64,000 bases of DNA from Sipunculus nudus (taxonomy: Eukaryota > Annelida > Sipuncula > Golfingiida > Sipunculidae): positions 45,012,019-45,076,018 of the forward strand of contig CM049306.1 in NCBI GenBank assembly GCA_026874595.1, in the 5' to 3' direction. Shown here piece after piece: positions 56,160 to 64,000 of this stretch. Below the pieces are notes generated by a model, which saw nothing but the letters and a program-made list of their open reading frames with translations, was not told the origin of the DNA and did not search any database. Every line of letters begins with the position of its first letter. Within the stretch, counting starts at the first letter, position 1. A program made the translations under genes and the position numbers.

Positions 56160-59100
56160 CTTTAAATTAAAATTTAAATTCAGTAAAACTAAAGTAAAAT
56201 ATATTGTTATCTTTTGACAATACATGTATAAAACGAATCATTTGTATTGCACAATAAGACACAATCATGATAGAAGAAATTCAAATATATCAATTATGAT
56301 CACTATTTTGACTGAACAGATTTGTTTTTTTTTGTTCTAACCTTTTAAAAAATACGCTACGCAAGGGCATGTCTAATGATGTAAAGGCAAAATCAAATGA
56401 ATTCGTATGAAGTTGTGCAGAAGTTATCGAAACGGTCACTACCCTGTCTTTAGTATTCTTGGAACTTCACGAACATTGATTTCTATATAACGTGGTGCAA
56501 ACGTTATATTTGCTTAGACGTTTTTCACCATTGTCTAGTATGTTGCTGTACCTGTTATTTCTTTGACGGTACCCACGTGTGGTCCCGTGTAGTCATCTGG
56601 CAGATAATCGTCTGGCAAAAGTTCCATTGGCACGTGTTTATATAGACCGTCAAGCGAGTGTCCATGCATATGGACCTAGGAATTGATAATGATATTAATA
56701 ATAATGAGTATAATAGTGATGATTTAGATAAATAACGGTCATAACGATAATGAACGTGATAATGTAAATAAAATAAAGAGAAGAAAAGGAAAAGAAGAAA
56801 AAAAAGAAGTAATACTAAAGTAATAAAAATAACAACAACAACAAAAGCACTAAACTACTGCTACTTATACTACTTTTACCTTTATTACCATACCAATTTT
56901 ATTTGTATAGTCATATTCTTCAAATAAGTTTCCTTTATATCATAAAATATCTTGCAGCTAACTTACATAATGCCTGAGAATTCTGGCTGATGCAAGCTTG
57001 TCCAACAAGACATATTAGACTGATACCCCATGTCTTTTCTATTATATGGTGTTATTATATAACAGATTTTGATACTTGCAGAGTTTTGCCACTTACCCTG
57101 CTTTTCAGTTTGCTGGTCATCATGCTCAGCAATAATCTGATTAGGGCTTCAAAAGCAGTATTCATGTTATAGATGTGAAATGATTTGTACCGACCAGGGA
57201 AGTTACCCTACAAAACATAAACAAAATGATATAGCGAAAGGTATTAAAACAGATTTATTGTTTCTTGTTTCGAGATTGTTTCAAGTGACACTGTGACCCC
57301 TCCTTATCTGCAAAAGTGTTCTTTTTCAATCCTGTTATAATGCCTATCTAGTCATCTTTCTACGAGCAGGATGCATCTTAAAAAGTTATTGGGGTTATTA
57401 GTATTCTTTAGCTTTCAATTAGGGCAAGGGTAAGAGAAAAACTAGAAAATGATAGAAAACACTAAGAGAGCGCAGACCGCCGCCAAGGCAGCTCATTAAC
57501 CCAATATGGCGTTGTCAGAAATGTACCATTTTTCCTTTAAAATAATCAGGATCTAGATGGTGATCCGGATCACCCACAAAATTTAATCGTTTCTTTTTCA
57601 TTACCGAGCTATAATGAATTTTTTTTAACGAAAATCCTTTTAATAACTGTTTGAGTAATGTTACTAACAGACCAACAAACAGAAAAAAACAATCAAACCA
57701 TGCAACGCCGGCAAAAACATAACTCCTGCACCTTGGAGGAGGAAATAAGTGAGTGTGAACACTCCTAATCAGTTTTAAACTTATGACCATATATATAGTA
57801 AAATATATATGACTGGCCAATAATGGGGTGGAGGTGCAATCAACCCGTGTGTCCCCGGTAAATCCATTATTATTTTAAAACGACAGAGACTCTGCACCTT
57901 TATAAGTTGTCCACAATACAACGTCTCCGTACGTTCCCTTTTGAAATGAACTTGTGTGGAAAGATTGACAGTAGGCACCTGTATCAAATTCCATGTATGT
58001 TAATAAGCGATATTACTGAAAACCTGTGAATTAATGTGGAATGTCGGGAGAGTGGGTTGATTTAATTCTTAGGAGGGATTGGAAACGGAGGTATGCATGC
58101 CCTCTTTAATACCATCTAGTTTATACAGTTTATTTCTGAGCAAAAATAATCATCAATGTTGTAAGCGGGTTTGGGTCTGAGTCCGAATCTATGGTAGCCA
58201 GGTCCAAATCAAAATCCATGAACTGATAGCCTCAGGGCACTTCCTTCAAGTCCGTATCTTTTGAAAAACGATTAGATTTAATTAAGTTTTTTGTAATTAA
58301 AACAAGCGGGTTACAATAGAGACTAACATATAAGTTTACAATTCACATATTTTTATTTTATCTATTTATCTATATGCTTGCTGATTGATCCTTCCACCCC
58401 GTTTGTAAATACTTTCAAATCTGTGAGTGCCTTGATGATAATGTTTTTTTGTTTTTTTGTTTTTTTTTTTTTTTTGTGGGGGGGGGGAGGGGTTACTTTA
58501 TTTTGAAGATCATATTCACATAACTATTTTATACATAATCTGAGGGATACATCTTAATAACACACTTGAATTACTTGTTTATCACAAAACAAAGAAATTG
58601 TTTTAGCTTTGGTGGAACGTCATGTCTTCATGAAACGTAAATGATGAAAATTATTTTGACAATTTAGAGCAAGGTACCAGACTACACACCTGCCAGCAGT
58701 TGACCCACTTCTTTAGGGCATCAGGGCTCCACCTGGTGTTGTGTTTCAGAGTCGTTCCCGTGAAATCGACAATAAACACAATTCCGTTAACCTGAACAGC
58801 TTCGTCCCATTCTTCGTCAAGTCTGGCGATTGTGTTCAGTCTGACTTCGAAGTCCGTTGAAAGATCAGGTGGGATTGCTCCTGAAAGCGACAAAAAGTCC
58901 CCTGCTAGAATTTGGGAATAACGGCCTTTCAGTATTGATTTAATATATACAGGGTATTTTTATATTTATTGACAGTCGACGCGTGTTACCAAATGGACAT
59001 ATCGCTGCCCAGCTGGGTCACATGGTACTTTGACAAAGTGGCGTCATTGATTTATATGATAAGGAATGAATTTCTTGACCAGAAATAAACCCATGTATAA

Positions 59101-61711
59101 AAATAAAAGCTGCCCATATTTGACCTTGTGACCTTGAAATTTGTCCTTGAAGGTCACATGTTACTTTGGCTACAAGGCGTTACTGATATAATGTGCTAAT
59201 ATTCACTTTAATGTCGAAGATTGAATTTCTTGACACAAAAAAAACTAAGAATTCATGTGACACACATACATGTTTTTATATCCACACATTTGTTGGATTG
59301 TCTTTACGTAAACGCAAAATTGCAGCCACTAAAACTAAAATACTGAAACCCAAAATATGACACAACAACATTTTAAAGTTAAATGTTGAATGCCCTCTTA
59401 GAACCAAGTTTTTTTTTTCATTTCAAATAAATCTAGAAAGGGATGCTGACAAACAAACTGCTGAAATAGCACTTTTGATATAGCAAATTAATACGGACCT
59501 TGAAATGACCTTGAAGGTCGCTAGAAAAATGTCCATCACACCTTTATAGGAAGTGAATGGCCCAGGAATTATGAATCTACATATACATTAAGTACATTCA
59601 CATATTTTTTACAGTCCCCCCCCCCCCCACCGAGACCCCTCCCCCACCCCCACCCCCCGTATTATTGTAATGTTAAATAAGCCCTAGTGCTCTGCGCGTT
59701 TGACCCGTGTGTCCTAAAGCGGGCGATATAGACACCAGCCGGGCTGATATTACCTGTATTATTCAGTACCGACACTAATCTGCCATTTCGCTTCGAATCA
59801 GTTAATGACATACATGGTCGGTTACCGTATTTCCTTGATCACGTGCCGGGTCATTAAATATACATCTGCTTAACATAAAGGCCGTGTCAAAACATCATCC
59901 TCAAAAAATAAACATAAATTAACGAAGGGTACAAGAGACAGGGTACCAGCGTAGGTTCTTGTTAATTGTAATACGTATTTATATGTTTTCTCCGACCACT
60001 CGACCAAATACGCTTTTATTACCTTCTTATATTTATACATTTTTTTTAGGGCTGAGGCGAGAGGCAGTGTCAACACTAGATTGCATCACGAAACAACATT
60101 TTCGTATCAGCAAAGTAGTACTTAGCTTAATAGCCTGCCAGGAGCCAAATAACAGTGTACTGCTGCATATTCCTAGGTTCCAAACGAACACTTCGTGTCC
60201 GTCTTGACAAAACTGCACTGTTCCACTCTCGTCTATACAGCGTCTCCAGTAGACTTGTACCTCCTCAAACTTAAACGCTTACCCCAAATGTACTACTCAA
60301 ATTGATACGGTTATCCCAAATTAATAACATCTATGAACATGCAAAAAACACGTTTTCTTGCAATTCCCTGCGATTTTATTCCACTGACTCCTAACTCAGA
60401 GAATCGTAAAATACCGCAGGGGGAAAAAACACTGTGCCAGGCCCGCCTTATGGTAACACATGTGCGGCCCTCACATTTTAGCATTTTGCGAAACCGTCTA
60501 AAATCGTTTGACGAAATGGAATGTCAATTAACGCATCACATTGCTCACAAACGCATGGAAATAGTGCGTGATATCGTGGGGAGAGACGCAGTGTGTTCAA
60601 AATATTTCGTGTAATGGCACGTGAAACGCAAGGAATCGCAACATATTCCACAATAAGGCATAGAAATGTAAAGAAACGTAAGGAAACGCACACGAATATA
60701 CAGCAAAATGTAAACACACATTATTCTGCAGCAAACATGGGCCACAAGAACGCTTCCGGGCGCCTATTTCGCAACTTCCGGTTATTTCGCTAAAAAAGAG
60801 AACGTTAAAAATAAACACACAAGATCACATAGGAAAAAGTAAAGGAAAGCGGACAGCCGTGTCTTGAAAATGTGGTCTATATCGCCCCCAAATCGCTTGC
60901 ACAACGCTCAAGTGTTAGAGGGCTGTAAGCCTCAGATTGACTGAAGCTTACCATAGCGGTAGAGGATGATTCTACTACCGTCCTTCGTTCTCTTCGGAAG
61001 TGGAATTATGAACCTGTAATAAAGCAAGAAAATAGAAATCACTTTCAAAGCGCATGTACCTCCGCTAAACAGGATTTTGTTTATTCAGTTCACCGTCAAG
61101 ACTTCATTTATTTTACTTTCCCTTAAACAACAGCTCACAACAAAATTACATATACGTTCATCGATGAATATTATTAGGCGTTATTTAAACATTTCTAAGT
61201 ACATTTTTTAGTTTGAGAAAAATAAATAAACCTTAGATGAGCTAAATGCCTTCTATATAGAAGCAAAATGTTAAGATATTATGTCTCCATACATAACATT
61301 TTGTCTGTTCTAAAGTATCTAAAGAATTAACAAGTGAAGCTAGTAATGGAATATTTTAAGGGCACTCAATTAACTCATTAAACACATTCAAAATTGCGCG
61401 AATTGCTAGATATCTGATATGCATGTGTAGAGAAAGCTAAAGTTCACTTGGCAGAAATAAATAATTGCTTCATACACGACCTGTTTGACCTAACACATGC
61501 TTTTTAATATGCACGTTAAAGCGATATTATACGGTATTTAGTAAGACGCACCCGGAATCCAAAATCTTCAGAAGTTTTGGTTCTGTCGTATCAATATAAC
61601 GAAACCATTGTGGGAGATTTGTATGCACTCTGTACGTTCCTTCCAACATTTTTCTTGCCTTCAGTTGACTGAACTTGGCTCCTCTCAGGAACATCAAAAG
61701 GTGCAGGGTAT
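56017..61711 (-). CDS. CRAL-TRIO domain lipid-transfer protein, copy B (alpha-tocopherol-transfer-protein-like), six exons seen, 5' incomplete
   Basis: A paralogue of the gene at 43,999-48,568 with the same six downstream exons, identical splice phases and five of six exon lengths identical (exon 2 is 24 bp longer). Coding total is 791 bp. Key words: FLRGAKFSQLKARKMLEGTY, LPQWF, FIIPLPKRTKDG, WDEAVQVNGIVFIVDFTG, KWVNCWQ, GNFPGRYKSFHIYNM, KLKSR, HMHGHSLDGLYKHVP, LLPDDY, SFRKLNVD. The family moves small lipophilic molecules between membranes. It keeps the P-x-W-F region that copy A lost. An exon 1 like that of copy A was not found between 61,712 and 64,000, so it lies beyond the window, has diverged, or is lost. 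Ligand unknown. Confidence 0.86.
56552..56675 (-). CDS. Gene B exon 6 equivalent
   Basis: 124 bp, acceptor CCTAG, donor ACAG/GTACAG. It encodes VHMHGHSLDGLYKHVP, LLPDDYLPDDYTGP and VKEIT. 31 of 41 residues match copy A, with D/E swaps in the acidic loop. Confidence 0.92.
57097..57207 (-). CDS. Gene B exon 5 equivalent
   Basis: 111 bp, acceptor TTGTAG, donor CAGG/GTAAGT. It encodes GNFPGRYKSFHIYNM and FEALIRLLLSMMTSKLKSR. It is the least conserved of the four exons compared (24 of 37), with the changes in the helix that lines the pocket entrance. Confidence 0.92.
58690..58880 (-). CDS. Gene B exon 4 equivalent
   Basis: 191 bp, acceptor TTTCAG, donor CAG/GTGTGT, both identical in sequence to copy A. 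It encodes AIPPDLSTDFEVRLNTI, WDEAVQVNGIVFIVDFTG and ALKKWVNCWQ. 45 of 63 residues match copy A. Confidence 0.93.
59480..60950. other. Extra sequence in gene B intron 3
   Basis: The intron between exons 3 and 4 is about 2.07 kb in B but 416 bp in A, so over 1.5 kb was gained or lost. It contains a C run at about 59,618-59,626 and, at 60,500-60,720, sequence rich in AAACGCAAGG/AAACGTAAGG-like words that leaves three overlapping open frames on the minus strand. No gene is recognised. Confidence 0.6.
60952..61013 (-). CDS. Gene B exon 3 equivalent
   Basis: 62 bp, acceptor TTACAG, donor TATG/GTAAGC. It encodes FIIPLPKRTKDGSRIILYRY, differing from copy A by four residues. Confidence 0.9.
61552..61711 (-). 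CDS. Gene B exon 2 equivalent (CRAL-TRIO-N)
   Basis: 160 bp, acceptor AACTAG, donor TCCGG/GTGCGT. It encodes TLHLLMFLRGAKFSQLKARK, MLEGTYRVHTNLPQWFRY and TTEPKLLKILDS. It carries the LEGT and WFRY-like blocks absent from copy A and looks like the family norm. Confidence 0.9.
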
Positions 61712-61763
61712 CTAGTTCAAGAATAAGAAGATGATGGTAAAGATAAAATTGATGATGATGGTG

Positions 61764-61794
<31 letters not shown>
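61764..61794. repeat. (ATA)n microsatellite upstream of gene B exon 2
   Basis: About ten ATA units in the same intron position as the run at 48,186 in gene A. Confidence 0.9.
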
Positions 61795-61797
<3 letters not shown>

Positions 61798-61799
61798 AA

Positions 61800-62500
61800 A
61801 TAATAATAATTATATATATAACTTTTTTCCAGATTTTGTTAAGACTGTAATTTTTTTCTATATTTAGTGCTTTATTAGGCAGTCCAGGGCAAAGTTCATT
61901 ATTGCTAGGCAATAATGAAAAAACAGAAGACTAGATCCACCGCAAAACGGGAACGTGAGAAATGTGTATACAGACTTTCACACACACATACACCCTCACA
62001 GTCACAGATCTGACCAAAGTCAATAACGGTCCACTTTATGCAAGCAAAATTAGAGAGCCTAATCTGCTTCCAATACGGAAAGGACTTATGTGAGATATGT
62101 GTACTTTGCTTTGTAATCGAATCTGAAATATGACAAAGATTCATCGGAAAAAAAATCACAAAATATACTAAGAATGCACCTAAACCTAATCAAGCGAGGA
62201 TAACGATTAAATATGGTAAATATGAAATGGGTTTTAGTTACACATTTAAAGACACTGCATTGCATATTTATGTTTGAATGAAAAGTATGAAAATTCTTAA
62301 AAAAACTCCCACAATCCATATAACTGTGACCTTGACCTGTTCAGGTAAATAGACCTTTAACATATGCCCGTCATTTAAATGAAAGATGCTTTTGAGAGAT
62401 TTTTTTAAATCTTGCATTGCATATGAATTGGTAAGGATTTCAAAATTATACAGAAAATAATTTTAGAATTTATTTAAATATCCCAAAAGGAAACAAGTAT
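61800..62500. other. Non-coding, searched for gene B exon 1
   Basis: I looked on the minus strand for a homologue of the LDKASLDKAKKELNEDP exon and found none here or further to 64,000. No other feature seen. Confidence 0.5.
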
Positions 62501-62524
62501 GAACAAGACTTGATCAGCTCGGGA

Positions 62525-63895
62525 GACCCATAAGATGCACCTGCTATTATAATTAGAAGTAGATACCTGTAAAACTATTTAGAAGTAGTTTTTCATGTGA
62601 AATGATAAAAAAAATTGTACAAAACAGATCATGACAAGAGCACTGCAAACATGTATAATACGCCCGTTGTGTATCTGGTGACCTCTGATGTCATTAAATA
62701 TACGTGAATTTTGATGAGAAGGTAATTCAGGTGAGGAACTCTATTGGTAAATATGTATATTGAGTTTCATGAAAATCCACCAGTTTTTGGTAAGTAACCA
62801 AGGTGCAGCAAGTTTGGTGACCTCTGGCCTTATAACATGTGCGTGGATTTTGCTGGAAATCAAAATTAGGCGAGGAATTATATTGATTAATATTTCTGCC
62901 GAGTTTGATCAAAATCCATCGTATTCCTCGTTGTTTTTATCATGGCGACACCAAAAAGTAGCCTTGTGACCTCTGACCTCATTAAATATGTTGGGATTTT
63001 GCCTATAAATGAGATAATCTATTGGAAGGTAGTAATGGTGAGTTTCGTGAGAAAAAATCATCAAACCTTGGTTGGGATTTTGCCTATAAATGAGATAATC
63101 TATTGGAAGGTAGTAATGGTCAAATCATCAAACCTTGGTTGGGATTTTGCCTATAAATGAGATAATCTATTGGAAGGTAGTAATGGTCAAATCATCAAAC
63201 CTTGGTTGGGATTTTGCCTATAAATGAGATAATCTATTGGAAGGTAGTAATGGTGAGTTTCGTGAGAAAAAATCATCAAACCTTGGTAAGTTATCGCGGC
63301 GATACTAAAAGTTATCGGACGGATGGACGACAGGTAGACGGACTGACGGACTTTGGATTTACCAAAATACGTCCCGTCATAGCCAGGCGTATAAAAATCC
63401 AAAATGCATTCAAGTGTAACCAAAACCCAAACAACTCTGGAGACCCTTAAGATGCACTTGCTACTATAATTAGAATTAGATCCATGCAGTCAAACTTTTT
63501 GAGAAATAGTCACATATGGTATGTAAAATATTTGTATTAAAAAAATCATAAAAAAATCATAAAATCATTCAAGTGTGACCAAATCCTAATCAGCTCTTGA
63601 CACCTATAAGGTACACCCGCTACTACAATTAGAAGTAAATCTGAGTAAAACCTTTCGAGATATCGCGTCGCATATGAAATGTTATGATATTGCATAAAAA
63701 TTCTAAATTTAAAAACAAAAATAAAAAAAAAATCATTCAAGTATGACAAAAAAACCTAATCAACTATTGAGACCCGTGAGATGCACCTTCTCCTGCAATT
63801 TAGATCCGAGTAAAACTTTTCGAGACATCGCGTCGCATATAATAATTGTTTACCGACGGACGGACGGACAGACTTAAGTCGAAGACGTGGTTATA
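62525..63895. repeat. Complex repeat with ~165-bp and 67-bp periodicities
   Basis: AAGATGCACCTGCTATTATA-like words start units at about 62,532, 63,450, 63,611 and 63,779 (the last three spaced 161 and 168). Between them TTGGGATTTTGCCTATAAAT starts tandem units at 62,991, 63,072, 63,139 and 63,206 (81, 67 and 67 apart). GACGGACGGACGGACAG-type words occur at about 63,853-63,871 and a degenerate version at 63,318-63,350. Repeated open-frame words such as GWDFAYK come from the 67-bp unit, not from a gene. Confidence 0.75.
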
Positions 63896-64000
63896 CTTAA
63901 AATGAACCTCTCCCAGTTAGTAAGTATGGATCGCCTGGACTAGAATGGCTTAGCTGTTACACTTAAAAATCAAAATCCGTTACATTTCAAGGAAACACTT

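Noticed and set aside
60478-60818. Cysteine/phenylalanine-rich minus-strand frames
   Set aside because: Three overlapping phases are open over the same repetitive words inside a gene B intron, so none is specifically supported.

Overview
The window looks like a repeat-rich, AT-rich nuclear genome of a marine invertebrate, most likely a lophotrochozoan such as a mollusc. This is inferred from intron-bearing genes with GT-AG splice sites, tRNA-derived SINEs, many microsatellites and G/C homopolymers, and an invertebrate-type CRAL-TRIO protein ending in SFRKLNVD. There is no bacterial-style operon, rRNA or CRISPR array. I found only one convincing protein-coding family. Nearly every long open frame elsewhere is an accident of a repeat.

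Region by region (+ strand): 1-17.7 kb is non-coding. It holds MITE-like pieces with CAGGGGCG/GGATCC ends and G/C runs, AT and GA microsatellites, two inverted copies of an LTR-like repeat (3.73-4.43 and 7.40-8.20 kb), a tRNA-SINE-like insertion (9.24 kb), a 109-bp tandem repeat (14.5 kb) and one unexplained exon candidate (14.33-14.47 kb, minus). 17.7-27.2 kb is one complex repeat block with ~330-bp subunits and a ~1.7-kb higher-order duplication, bounded by hairpin and inverted motifs and carrying AGGTCA direct repeats. 29.8-30.75 kb is a 40-bp minisatellite. 32.1-35.8 kb is a 32-bp minisatellite of about 110 units that appears to be built from SINE sequence. 36-42.9 kb holds almost nothing recognisable.

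From 43 to 62 kb, on the minus strand, lie two tandem paralogues of a CRAL-TRIO (alpha-tocopherol-transfer-protein-like) lipid-carrier gene. Copy A (43,999-48,568, seven exons, 291 residues) looks complete. Copy B (56,017-61,711) has six exons matching copy A exon for exon in phase and splice position; its first exon is not in the window. They are about 70-80% identical per exon over the last four coding exons, and differ by two in-frame 12-nt gaps in the N-terminal domain. The repeated unit includes 3' flank with a SINE head, one 33-bp element that is single in A but expanded to about six copies beside B, and microsatellites at matching intron positions. Between the genes are two inverted copies of a ~250-bp element, a 52-bp minisatellite, and a SINE pair of which one is split by a 1.6-kb TIR transposon with a CTGG target duplication.

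The best candidates for something new are the SINE-to-satellite conversion at 32-36 kb, the nested and higher-order repeat block at 17.7-27.2 kb, and the diverging CRAL-TRIO pair.
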